DNA from: an uncultured Merdimonas sp.
Lineage (GTDB): Bacteria > Bacillota > Clostridia > Lachnospirales > Lachnospiraceae
NCBI GenBank assembly: GCA_944375725.1
Contig: CALWAZ010000092.1
Span: 1 to 64,000 of the forward strand
Direction of reading: 5' to 3'
Length of the DNA: 64,000 nucleotides
Numbering within the stretch: the first letter of the stretch is position 1; each line of letters opens with the position of its first letter. Shown here piece after piece: positions 1 through 8,157 of this stretch. The position numbers and the translations under genes are program-made. The notes beneath the pieces are model-generated. The model saw only the letters and a program-made list of their open reading frames with translations. It made no database searches and had not been told where the DNA came from.

Positions 1-153
1 AAGAAAAGCTTTTTTCCAGCTGTATCTCATTTTCCCCATCCTTTCTGCCAGATGAGGCCCCTCCGATACAGAACAGTTTTATTGTAACGGAGTTTTTCAA
101 GGATTACAAGCTGTTTTTGTATTTTTCAGAAGCTTCCGGACAGTTCCTTTCTT

Positions 154-585
154 TTACTCCCACTTAAACAATACCACCCCGGCAATGGCAATCCCCATTC
201 CGATGACCTTTCTCCAGGAAAAATCCGCCTTTTCCATGCCGAAAATACCAAACAGCTCAATCAGATACGCCACAATCAGCTGGGAAATCACAATCAGCAT
301 GGCCGCCTTGGCAGGCCCAAGACTCTCCATGCTTTTGATGACCGTAAAGGTGATAAAAGCTCCTATCACGCCGCCCAGCAGCATGTATTTGGGACTGACC
401 TGAAACACATGCAGCAGATTTTCCCGTTCCTTCACCGCCCATACCACAAGGCAGGTTCCCAGGGCTGAAAACTGCACCCAGCTGGCTGAGGCCCAGACAC
501 TGCTGGCTTTGGTTACTTCTGTGTTGAAGACGCCCTGAATACTCATCAGCGCTCCCGAAATCAGAGCAATAAAAATTCCAATCAT
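154..585 (-). CDS. YdcZ/DUF606-type DMT-family small permease
   Basis: A 143-residue hydrophobic protein with about five predicted membrane segments and a glycine-rich start (GIFIALISGALMSIQG), which is typical of the DUF606 (YdcZ) branch of the drug/metabolite transporter superfamily. Members act as half-size permeases, probably as dimers; the substrate is not predictable. The longer GTG-initiated frame (to 621) is less likely, because a GGAGG lies 11 bases upstream of the ATG at 585. It is the last gene of the arginine operon direction, 96 bases after the solute-binding protein, so it may or may not be co-transcribed with it. Confidence 0.8.
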   Translation of the reverse strand: MIGIFIALISGALMSIQGVFNTEVTKASSVWASASWVQFSALGTCLVVWAVKERENLLHVFQVSPKYMLLGGVIGAFITFTVIKSMESLGPAKAAMLIVISQLIVAYLIELFGIFGMEKADFSWRKVIGMGIAIAGVVLFKWE

Positions 586-681
586 GGTTCCGACTACCTC
601 CAGTTTCCGTTTTCCGTTCACTGCAAGTAGTCTTCCCCAGGACTGGAATTATCATTCACGGCCTTCCGGACTCTTGATACT

Positions 682-2028
682 CTATTCCTGTGTCTGCAGC
701 TGCTGCGTCATCTCCTGGGCAACCGCGTCCACCTCTGTCTGTACATCGCTGCCCTGCCAGATATTCGCAAAGGCGATCTCCATCTCAATCCAGTAATTGC
801 TCAGATCCGTCAGCTTCGGCACTTCCACGGAGTTTTCATACTGCTCTACCAGAACTTCCATTTCCGGATTCTCATACTCCACTCCCAGACGCGCCGGCAT
901 CTTGTCCGCCAGAGCATACAGATCCCCCGCCTTGTCCCAGGTCAGATACCGGGCAAAAGACTTGGCCAGCTCCCGCTGTCCGGAATAAGCGTTCACCACC
1001 ACGGAATTTGTGACAGACAGCCCTTTGGTAGCCAGCTCTCCGGTCAGATCAGGCACCTGGGCGATCCCATAAAAATAACCGCCGTCATCCTCTCCTGCTT
1101 CTTCCGGGGTCTCTCCTTCGGATGTCTCCTCTTCCGCGCTCTCTTCCTGGGCCGCTCTCTCCGCGATGGCGTCATCAATGGTTCCGATAGCGTCTGACTT
1201 GGCTATGGTAAACACAGTCTTTCCGTCAATAAATTCCTGGAGTACATTTTCCGTGGTCACCTCGTCCGCGTCGATGGCAAAGAAAGCATTCAGGCTCTGA
1301 TAATACTGCAGGCAGGCCGCCACTTCCTCTGCGTTGAGCTGTACCTGAGACGGGTCGTCACCGGTAGGCCCTCCAAGGTTCACATAGTTGGCGATGAAAA
1401 AGAAATTTGAAAAAATGTCCGCCACGTTCCATTTGAAGATATTCTCCACGTTGGCGGTCTCCTCACTGCCCTCATAGTTGTCCGCGTATGCCAGAATCTC
1501 GTCAATGGTTGCAGGCGCAGAATCTGTATAATTTTTATTATAGAGCAGACAGCAGGTCTCAAAATAGAAGGGATATGCCATCAGGCTGCCCCCGCAGGCG
1601 GCCGCATTCAGTGCCTGCTGCGGGAAATATTCATTCAGTTCCCGTTCCGTAAAACTGTCATTTTCCACGGTCAGTCCTGCCAGGCGGGCCTTTTCCAGAA
1701 GCTCGCTGGAGGTGATAAACAGATCCGGTCCTCCCAGATCGGAAATACTGGCCGTATTGATATGCTCAATATAATCCACCGCAGTCACCAGCTGCAGAGT
1801 AATCTCCACATGATTCTGCTCCTCAAACTCTGATGCTGCCTCCACCAGATAGGGACTCAGCTTTTCATCCGTGTACCAGAGCGTGAGCTTCTCCGGCTCC
1901 AGCTCCTGTCCTGTCATGGCTGCTTCCAGCTGTTCCCGGTGATAGGCCCACGCCGTCTGGAACATCTGGGCGAACACCAGCAGAACGATACAGATGGCAG
2001 CCGCTCTTCGGTATATCCTGTGTCTCAT
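682..2028 (-). CDS. Extracellular solute-binding protein (ABC sugar-type fold), not a lipoprotein
   Basis: 448 residues. The N-terminus (residues 1-28) is a basic stretch followed by a hydrophobic core ending in AWA, a plausible signal peptidase I site or an uncleaved anchor; no lipobox cysteine is present, unlike most Gram-positive binding proteins. The pattern LTLWYTDEKLSPYLVEAASEFEEQN and the later GGPDLFIT match family 1 solute-binding proteins. Residues about 290-320 are a Glu/Ser-rich low-complexity insert. No permease for it is nearby; the two MalF/MalG permeases at 16-18 kb have their own binding protein. It starts 12 bases after the argD stop with an AAGGA site, so it is probably in the arginine operon. 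Ligand unknown. Confidence 0.75.
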   Translation of the reverse strand: MRHRIYRRAAAICIVLLVFAQMFQTAWAYHREQLEAAMTGQELEPEKLTLWYTDEKLSPYLVEAASEFEEQNHVEITLQLVTAVDYIEHINTASISDLGGPDLFITSSELLEKARLAGLTVENDSFTERELNEYFPQQALNAAACGGSLMAYPFYFETCCLLYNKNYTDSAPATIDEILAYADNYEGSEETANVENIFKWNVADIFSNFFFIANYVNLGGPTGDDPSQVQLNAEEVAACLQYYQSLNAFFAIDADEVTTENVLQEFIDGKTVFTIAKSDAIGTIDDAIAERAAQEESAEEETSEGETPEEAGEDDGGYFYGIAQVPDLTGELATKGLSVTNSVVVNAYSGQRELAKSFARYLTWDKAGDLYALADKMPARLGVEYENPEMEVLVEQYENSVEVPKLTDLSNYWIEMEIAFANIWQGSDVQTEVDAVAQEMTQQLQTQE

Positions 2029-2040
2029 GAAACATCCTTT

Positions 2041-3234
2041 CTACAAAGCTTTCTCAAGCTTTTCCAGCATCTCATCCACATGGGCTTCCGTGATCACAAG
2101 GGGCGGCACAAGACGCAGCACGTCGCTTCCTGCCGTAATCACAAGAAGTCCCTCATCCAATGATTTTAACACAATCTCATTCACAGGTCTACCCTGGATT
2201 ACCAGCCCCTGTATCAGGCCCTTTCCGCGCCGGGCGCTGACACAGTCATATTTTTCCACCAGAGTGTCCAGCTTTTCCTGGAGATATGCTCCCACCTTCC
2301 GGACATGATCCACAATACCGTCCTCTTCAAAGATATCAAGTACCTTTGACACTGCCGCGCAGACAAAGGGATTTCCACCATAGGTGGTGCCGTGGTCTCC
2401 CGGCGCCAGGGAAGCGGCAGCCGTCTTTTCATCCAGCAGGAAGGCTCCCACCGGCACGCCGCAGCCAAGGGCTTTGGCGCAGGTCATAATATTGGGCTTC
2501 ACTCCATACTCCTGCCAGGCGAACAGATAGCCGGTCCGTCCCATACCGCACTGGATCTCGTCAAGAATCAAAAGGGCGTCATGCTCTTCGCAGAGGCTTT
2601 TTACGCCTTTCAAAAATTCTTCTGTGGCCGGATAGATGCCTCCCTCACCCTGCACCGTCTCCAGAATCACCGCGCAGGTATGCTCATTGAACTGGGCCTT
2701 TACGCTGTCCAGATCATTGAAATCCGCAAACCGGATGCCGCCTACCAGCGGACGGAAGGGCTCCTGGTAATGCGCATTTCCGGTGACGGACAGAGCTCCC
2801 ATGCTTCTTCCGTGGAAGGACTGATTCATGGCGATGATCTCATACTTATCTGTTCTTCCTTTGGCATACGCATATTTCCGGGCAGCCTTCAGAGCGCCCT
2901 CGATGGCCTCCGTGCCGCTGTTCGTGAAAAAGACTTTGCTCATGCCGCTTAAAGCCGTCAGCTTTCCGGCCGCCTCCGCTGCCGGCTCGTTATAATAGAG
3001 ATTGGAGGTATGCGTCAGCTTATCAATCTGAGCCTTCAGGGCCTCATCGTAGCCTGGATAATGGTATCCCAGAGCCTGAACCGCGATTCCGGCCGCGAAA
3101 TCCAGATATTTTTTTCCTTCCGTGTCGTAAAGATATACGCCCTCGCCCCGGTCCAGAACCACCGGATACCGGTTGTAGGTGTGAAGCACGGCTTTCTCCG
3201 CCTGCTCCATGATCTGTTCCTTATTCTCCATCAT
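2041..3234 (-). CDS. argD: Acetylornithine aminotransferase
   Basis: A PLP-dependent class III aminotransferase of about 397 residues that converts N-acetylglutamate semialdehyde to N-acetylornithine in arginine synthesis (cytoplasm). Visible hallmarks are the FTNSGTEA substrate/PLP-phosphate region, [14 protein letters not shown] with the cofactor-contacting Asp, and [13 protein letters not shown] with the Schiff-base lysine. The start is placed at the ATG at 3234, because AAGGGGAGA lies nine bases upstream; the GTG at 3255 lacks a site. The gene overlaps the end of argB by 14 bases, implying translational coupling. Confidence 0.95.
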   Translation of the reverse strand: MMENKEQIMEQAEKAVLHTYNRYPVVLDRGEGVYLYDTEGKKYLDFAAGIAVQALGYHYPGYDEALKAQIDKLTHTSNLYYNEPAAEAAGKLTALSGMSKVFFTNSGTEAIEGALKAARKYAYAKGRTDKYEIIAMNQSFHGRSMGALSVTGNAHYQEPFRPLVGGIRFADFNDLDSVKAQFNEHTCAVILETVQGEGGIYPATEEFLKGVKSLCEEHDALLILDEIQCGMGRTGYLFAWQEYGVKPNIMTCAKALGCGVPVGAFLLDEKTAAASLAPGDHGTTYGGNPFVCAAVSKVLDIFEEDGIVDHVRKVGAYLQEKLDTLVEKYDCVSARRGKGLIQGLVIQGRPVNEIVLKSLDEGLLVITAGSDVLRLVPPLVITEAHVDEMLEKLEKAL

Positions 3235-4126
3235 AATAATTTGTCTCCCCTTCACTCAGAATCGCCGTTCCGATTCCCTTATTTGTAAAGATCTCAAGCA
3301 GCAGACAGTGGGCGATGCGTCCATCCAGAATATGTACCCGGGATACGCCGTTTTCGATAGCATCGATACAGTTGTTCAGCTTCGGCAGCATACCTCCGCC
3401 GATATTTCCGTTTTTAATCAGTTCCCTTGCCTCACTTACACGCAGCTCGGAAATCAGAGTGGCAGGATCTTCCGGATCCCGGCGCACGCCTTCAATGTCC
3501 GTCAGAAACGCCAGCTTCTCCGCGTGAACCGCCCGGGCAATGGCACAGGCCGCGTCATCCGCGTTGATATTGTAAGTATTAAACTCCTTATCCAGACCTA
3601 CCGGACACACAATAGGAAGAAAATCTTTTTCCAGCAGATCGTAGAGGATCTTGGGCTGCACCTCCGTAATCTCACCTACAAAGCCGATATCCTCCCCATT
3701 GGAATATTTTTTCTCCACCTGAAGGAGTCCGCCGTCCTTTCCGCTGATGCTCACCGCCTTCACACCCAGCTCTTCCACCAGCTGCACCAGGCTCTTTCCT
3801 ACCTTTCCCAGCACCATCTCCGCGATTTCCATAGTCTCCGCGTCGGTTACCCGCAGACCGTTCACAAAATGGGGCTCCATGCCCACCTTGCTGACCCAGC
3901 GGCTGATCTCCTTTCCGCCTCCATGGACGATAATCGGCTTGAAGCCTACCAGCTTCAGAAGGGTTACATCCTGAATCACGCTGCGCTTTAAGGTCTCATC
4001 CACCATGGCGCTTCCGCCGTATTTCACCACAATGATCTTCCGGTTGAACCGCTGAATATAGGGAAGGGCCTCCACCAGAACCTTCGCCTTCTCCAGATAT
4101 GTCTGCATTTCTTCTTCTCTGCTCAT
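3221..4126 (-). CDS. argB: Acetylglutamate kinase, arginine-sensitive type
   Basis: About 301 residues of the amino-acid kinase fold; phosphorylates N-acetylglutamate. The motifs VVKYGGSAM (ATP-phosphate lysine), VHGGGKEIS and the Asp-rich NINADDAA are intact. Residues 1-27 form a helix ending in [12 protein letters not shown] before the first strand; such an N-helix is known from the hexameric, arginine-inhibited kinases (Thermotoga, Pseudomonas) and is absent in the insensitive E. coli enzyme, so feedback control here is inferred. Start chosen at 4126, where AGAGGAG lies upstream; the ATG at 4150 lacks a site. It lies 67 bases after argJ. Confidence 0.95.
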   Translation of the reverse strand: MSREEEMQTYLEKAKVLVEALPYIQRFNRKIIVVKYGGSAMVDETLKRSVIQDVTLLKLVGFKPIIVHGGGKEISRWVSKVGMEPHFVNGLRVTDAETMEIAEMVLGKVGKSLVQLVEELGVKAVSISGKDGGLLQVEKKYSNGEDIGFVGEITEVQPKILYDLLEKDFLPIVCPVGLDKEFNTYNINADDAACAIARAVHAEKLAFLTDIEGVRRDPEDPATLISELRVSEARELIKNGNIGGGMLPKLNNCIDAIENGVSRVHILDGRIAHCLLLEIFTNKGIGTAILSEGETNYYDGE

Positions 4127-4193
4127 TTTCTCATACTCCTCTTTTCCCATATGGCAGGTCCGGCGCTCCGCCCCTCAAGAGAGCGGCTGTCTG

Positions 4194-5435
4194 TCAGGAC
4201 CGGTAATCCGCGTTGATTTTCACATAATCGTAGGTCAGGTCGCAGCCCCAGGCTGTGGCGCTGCATGTGCCCATCTTCACATCCGCAATGGCCGTCACTT
4301 CCGGCTCGGACAGGATTTTTGTGGCCTCTTCCTCGCTGTAGCCAGTGGCCACGCCGTTTTCAATGATTTTGATGCGGCCAGCGGCGCTCTCAAAGTACAG
4401 ATCCACCTTTTCCGGATCAAACTGCGCTCCCGAATAGCCCATGGCGCATAAAATCCGTCCCCAGTTGGCGTCATGGCCGTAAATGGCTGCCTTTACCAGG
4501 CTGGAGGTCACCACCGATTTGCTTAAAATGACCGCCTGCTCCTTACTCTCGGCCCCCACAATCTTTACCTCAAAAAGAGCCGTGGCTCCTTCCCCGTCCC
4601 CGGCCATCTTTTTCGCCAGGTATGTATTCACCTCATTCAGGGCCTTCGCAAAAGCCCGGTAATCCTCGTTTTCCTCTGTGATTTCCGAATTTCCCGCCAG
4701 ACCGTTTGCCAGCACCAGCAGTGTATCGTTGGTGGAGGTGTCCCCATCTACGGAAATCATATTGTAGGTGTCCTTCACATCATTGCTGACGCATTTCTGC
4801 AGCATTTCCTTTGAGACAGCCGCGTCCGTGGTCACAAAGGCAAGCATGGTGCACATATTGGGATGAATCATGCCGGAGCCCTTGCACATGCCTCCGATGG
4901 TCACAGTCTTTCCGCCCAGCTCCACCTGTACGGCAATTTCCTTATGCACCGTGTCTGTGGTCATAATGGCCTTCGCCGCCGCGGTGCCTTCTTTTATGCC
5001 GGATCCCTTTGCCTCCTTTAAAAGGCTGATTCCGTTTTTCAGCCGGTCCATGGGCAGCTGCATGCCGATGACACCGGTGGAAGCCACAAGCACCGCCTCC
5101 TCCGGAATGCCGAAGACCTTTGCGGTTTCCTCGGCCGTCTCCTTACAATAACCATATCCTTCCGCTCCGGTGCAGGCATTGGCGATTCCGGAATTGACCA
5201 CCACCGCCTGGACGAAGGGAGACTCCGCTACCACCTTCTGATCCCATTTTACAGGCGCGGCCTTTACTACATTGGTGGTAAAGGTTCCTGCTGCCCGGCA
5301 GGGCACTCTGCTGTATACCAGCGCCATATCATCACGGCCCTGATATTTGATGCCGGCAGCCGCGGCCGCAGCCTCAAATCCCTCTGCCGCCGTCACGCCG
5401 CCTTCGATTCTCGTGATTTTATTCTGTCCACTCAT
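4194..5435 (-). CDS. argJ: Bifunctional ornithine acetyltransferase / N-acetylglutamate synthase
   Basis: 413 residues. ArgJ recycles the acetyl group from N-acetylornithine to glutamate and, in bifunctional forms, also uses acetyl-CoA. The self-cleavage site is clear: GSGMIHPNMCTMLAF, with the nucleophilic Thr at position 196 preceded by Cys 195 (Ala in the well-studied Geobacillus enzyme). The precursor therefore splits into alpha and beta chains. The start at 5435 has AGGAGGAGA five bases upstream, which excludes the longer frame to 5510. Its first 17 bases overlap the 3' end of the asparaginase gene. Presence of argJ explains the lack of argE or classical argA in the cluster. Confidence 0.95.
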   Translation of the reverse strand: MSGQNKITRIEGGVTAAEGFEAAAAAAGIKYQGRDDMALVYSRVPCRAAGTFTTNVVKAAPVKWDQKVVAESPFVQAVVVNSGIANACTGAEGYGYCKETAEETAKVFGIPEEAVLVASTGVIGMQLPMDRLKNGISLLKEAKGSGIKEGTAAAKAIMTTDTVHKEIAVQVELGGKTVTIGGMCKGSGMIHPNMCTMLAFVTTDAAVSKEMLQKCVSNDVKDTYNMISVDGDTSTNDTLLVLANGLAGNSEITEENEDYRAFAKALNEVNTYLAKKMAGDGEGATALFEVKIVGAESKEQAVILSKSVVTSSLVKAAIYGHDANWGRILCAMGYSGAQFDPEKVDLYFESAAGRIKIIENGVATGYSEEEATKILSEPEVTAIADVKMGTCSATAWGCDLTYDYVKINADYRS

Positions 5436-6456
5436 GACTCTCTCCTCCTGCTTCCGGTGCGTAGCTGTCAAACTGCACTTTTGTATAAAACAATCGTTCC
5501 ACTTCATCAAATTCCGGCTTTCCCATACCCAGAATCCACATAATCTTGGTCAGAACCGCCTCCAGCGTCATATCATAGGCCTCCAGAAAGCGGAATTTTT
5601 CTTTCACACGCCGTCCCACCTCGTAGACATTCACATCGCTGCCTTCGTAGGTGACCTGGGTGGTCATAATCAGAATCTTTTCTTCCGGACGGTATCTGTT
5701 CAGAATCCGGAAAAACTCCTGGGCAATGCTGTCAGGAATTCCTCCCACTCCAAAGCTTTCCACAATGACACAGTCGAATTCCCGGAACACAGGCTCCAGA
5801 ATCTGGGGCTGCATGCCGGGCGTCAGCTTCAGAAGAAACACCTTCGGATTCAGATTATGATAAAAAACCGGCCCGCCTTCCCGCTCCGGTTCCTCCAGAT
5901 AACGGATGACTCTTTCATTCTGCACCAGTCCCAGCAGCGGAAAATTAATGCTGGTAAAGGCGTCAAAGCTGAAGCTTTTGACCTTTTTCGCCCTTGTTCC
6001 CGCGATAATCTGGCCGTTAAATACGATCTGAACACCTCTGCACCGGGGATCCGCCGCCACGCGCACGGCATCCCGCAGGTTCCGCCCTGCGTCCGTAATC
6101 TGCTGTCCAAAGGGTCTCTGGGAGCCGGTCAGAACCACCGGTTTTCCCAGATTCTGAGCCAGATAGGACAACGCCGCGGCCGTATAGGCCATCGTGTCCG
6201 TTCCGTGGCATATCACAAACCCGTCATAATTCTGATAGTGATGCTCCAGACACTCCGCCAGCTTCAGCCAGTGCTTCCATGTCATATTTGTGCTGTCGAT
6301 ACTGCAGACCTCCAGCGTATCGATCTGATATGTTTCCCTCAGGTCTGTCAGACCCTCCAGCAGCTCCTCCGCGTGAACCGCCGGAGCCAGACCGTGTTCC
6401 GTAGGACGGGAGGCAATCGTTCCTCCCGTGGCCATCATCAGAATTTTCTTTTTCAT
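5419..6456 (-). CDS. ansA: Type I L-asparaginase
   Basis: 345 residues. Hydrolyses asparagine to aspartate and ammonia in the cytoplasm. Both catalytic signatures are visible: TGGTIAS at residues 10-16 and HGTDTM at 84-89, with IDSTNMT (53-59) lining the pocket. There is no signal peptide, as expected for the cytosolic type I enzyme. Its location inside the arginine operon, with its end overlapping argJ by 17 bases, is unusual. Aspartate is the co-substrate of ArgG, so the enzyme could supply that step; this is inference. It starts 18 bases after the GNAT gene. Confidence 0.9.
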   Translation of the reverse strand: MKKKILMMATGGTIASRPTEHGLAPAVHAEELLEGLTDLRETYQIDTLEVCSIDSTNMTWKHWLKLAECLEHHYQNYDGFVICHGTDTMAYTAAALSYLAQNLGKPVVLTGSQRPFGQQITDAGRNLRDAVRVAADPRCRGVQIVFNGQIIAGTRAKKVKSFSFDAFTSINFPLLGLVQNERVIRYLEEPEREGGPVFYHNLNPKVFLLKLTPGMQPQILEPVFREFDCVIVESFGVGGIPDSIAQEFFRILNRYRPEEKILIMTTQVTYEGSDVNVYEVGRRVKEKFRFLEAYDMTLEAVLTKIMWILGMGKPEFDEVERLFYTKVQFDSYAPEAGGESHEWTE

Positions 6457-6474
6457 CTGTCCGCTTCCTGTGTC

Positions 6475-6921
6475 TTATGCGTTGAATCTTGTAATGTTTT
6501 CCTCATTCAATGTAAAATCATAATAATTCAGATCCAGCCTCCTGGTCCAGCCGATCCGGTTCCAGAACGCGTTTCCGATATCATTTTTGGTAAATGCAAT
6601 CAGGGAAACCTTGCTGATCTGCTCCTCCTTCAGCGCGTTCATGGCATAGACCACCATGGCGGTCCCGATCCCCCGCATCCGGTAATCCTTATGGACGCAG
6701 ACATGGTAAAGGCAGCCCCTTCTGCCGTCATGGCCGCAGAGAATGCTTCCCACAATCTTTCCATCCTCTTCCGCCACCACACTGGTGGCAGGATTCCGCC
6801 GCAGAAACCGCTCCACGCCCTCCCGGGAGTCATCGATACTCCGGATGGCAAAACCGCTGATGGTCATCCAGAGCGCGTGCACCTGGTCAAAATCTTCTAT
6901 CGTCATTGTACGAACTGTCAT
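6475..6921 (-). CDS. GNAT-family N-acetyltransferase (YpeA-like)
   Basis: 148 residues with a complete GNAT fold: the acetyl-CoA pyrophosphate loop is at VHKDYRMRGIGTAMV and strand 4 at GCLYHVCVH. It resembles YpeA-type acetyltransferases more than classical ArgA. Lying between argC and ansA in the arginine operon, it might act as a stand-alone N-acetylglutamate synthase priming the cycle that ArgJ maintains, but substrate cannot be read from sequence. The ATG at 6921 has GAGGTAGG upstream; the longer frame to 6999 would overlap argC by 35 bases and has no site. Confidence 0.85.
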   Translation of the reverse strand: MTVRTMTIEDFDQVHALWMTISGFAIRSIDDSREGVERFLRRNPATSVVAEEDGKIVGSILCGHDGRRGCLYHVCVHKDYRMRGIGTAMVVYAMNALKEEQISKVSLIAFTKNDIGNAFWNRIGWTRRLDLNYYDFTLNEENITRFNA

Positions 6922-6964
6922 CTTTCCTACCTCTTTCGCAAGCTTCCGGCCCTGCTGTCCTCCC

Positions 6965-8005
6965 TTAAGGGAACATGGGGACAAGCTCCAGCCCCTCACT
7001 TTCTTTCAGGCCGAACATCAGGTTCATATTCTGTACCGCCTGGCCTGCCGCTCCCTTGACCAGATTATCCATGGCGCCCATCATAATCACACGCTTTGTG
7101 CGGGGATCAATCTTGAAATTCACATCCACATAGTTGCTGCCTTCCACCCATTTGGTCTGCGGGCATACATCCTTCTCCAGCACGCGCACAAACTTTTCAT
7201 TCTCATAATATTTGTCATAGGCTGCCTTTACCTCTTCATAGGAGACTTCCTTTGTAAGAGACGCGTACGCCGTAATCAGGATTCCCCGGTTCATGGGCAC
7301 CAGGTGGGGCGTAAAATTGATCAGCAACGGACGGCCTGCCGCATAGCCCAGCTGCTCCTCGATCTCCGGAGTGTGGCGGTGTGTGGCCACGCCGTATGCC
7401 TTGATATTTTCATTGACCTCACAGTACAGATTGTCCACCTTGGCTCCCCTGCCTGCTCCGGAGGTGCCTGATTTGGCGTCCACAATGATGGTATCCGGAT
7501 CGATGATCCCCTCCTTCAGAAGAGGATAGATGGAAAGGGTGGTACAGGTCGGATAGCACCCCGGGTTCGCCACCAGACGGGCTGTCTTCGCCTTTTCCCG
7601 GTTGATTTCGCAGAGCCCGTAGACCGCTTCTGGAAGGAACTGGGGAGACGGATGCTCGATATTGTACCACTTCTCATAGGTCTTTACATCCTTGATCCGG
7701 AAATCCGCGCTCAGATCCACAATTTTTGTCCTGGACAGAATCTCCTCATTCATCAGAGACGCGCACAGTCCCTGGGGCGTAGCCGTGAAAATCACGTCCA
7801 CTTCTCTGGAAAGCTCCTCCATGTTGTCGTCCATACATCTGGCGTCCACAATCTGAAACATGTTCTGGTATACTTCCGCGTACTTCTTATCTATATAGCT
7901 TCTGGAGCCGTACCATTTGATCTCCACATCCTTATGGCCGGTCAGAATACGCACCAGCTCTCCGCCCGCGTATCCGGTGGCCCCGATAATGCCTGCTTTT
8001 ATCAT
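6965..8005 (-). CDS. argC: N-acetyl-gamma-glutamyl-phosphate reductase
   Basis: 346 residues, first gene of the arginine operon. NADPH-dependent reduction of N-acetylglutamyl phosphate to the semialdehyde. The N-terminal Rossmann motif GIIGATGYAGGEL (5-17) and the catalytic cysteine C150 in NPGCYPT are intact, as are the HRHTPEIEEQ and PHLVPMNRGI segments of the catalytic domain. The promoter and ARG-box-like operators are in the 150 bases upstream. A 43-base gap separates it from the GNAT gene downstream. Confidence 0.96.
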   Translation of the reverse strand: MIKAGIIGATGYAGGELVRILTGHKDVEIKWYGSRSYIDKKYAEVYQNMFQIVDARCMDDNMEELSREVDVIFTATPQGLCASLMNEEILSRTKIVDLSADFRIKDVKTYEKWYNIEHPSPQFLPEAVYGLCEINREKAKTARLVANPGCYPTCTTLSIYPLLKEGIIDPDTIIVDAKSGTSGAGRGAKVDNLYCEVNENIKAYGVATHRHTPEIEEQLGYAAGRPLLINFTPHLVPMNRGILITAYASLTKEVSYEEVKAAYDKYYENEKFVRVLEKDVCPQTKWVEGSNYVDVNFKIDPRTKRVIMMGAMDNLVKGAAGQAVQNMNLMFGLKESEGLELVPMFP

Positions 8006-8040
8006 CTGTTTTCCCTGCCTTTGTAGAAAATTTCTGTTTC

Positions 8041-8069
8041 ATTCTAAACCTGTTTGCTCTATATTTCAA
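8041..8069 (-). promoter_or_regulatory. Sigma-A promoter of the arginine operon
   Basis: Read on the minus strand: -35 TTGAAA (8064-8069), 17-base spacer, -10 TAGAAT (8041-8046), about 35 bases before the argC start codon. It is the best-spaced candidate in the gap; the ARG-like boxes lie 20 to 50 bases upstream of it. Confidence 0.5.
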
Positions 8070-8088
8070 GTACTTTTTTCGCAATTTC

Positions 8089-8133
8089 TGCATTTTTATT
8101 CATATATAACCTGTATATTTGATTTTTTATGCA
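8089..8133 (-). promoter_or_regulatory. Tandem ARG-box-like operators (ArgR/AhrC)
   Basis: On the minus strand ATGAATAAAAATGCA (8089-8103) fits the Bacillus ARG box consensus almost perfectly. A second, weaker copy, TGCATAAAAAATCA, lies at 8120-8133, centred 30 bases (about three helical turns) away. In Firmicutes ArgR/AhrC binds such 18-bp boxes in the presence of arginine. The argR gene itself is not in the window. Both boxes lie upstream of the proposed -35, so the mode of repression is not obvious. Confidence 0.6.
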
Positions 8134-8157
8134 TAATATGCAGGCAGTGGATTATTT

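Noticed and set aside
5347..7059. Long open frame antisense to argJ, the asparaginase and the GNAT gene (570 codons)
   Set aside because: It mirrors three clearly recognisable genes on the other strand, has no ribosome site and no familiar motif; it is a codon-bias shadow.
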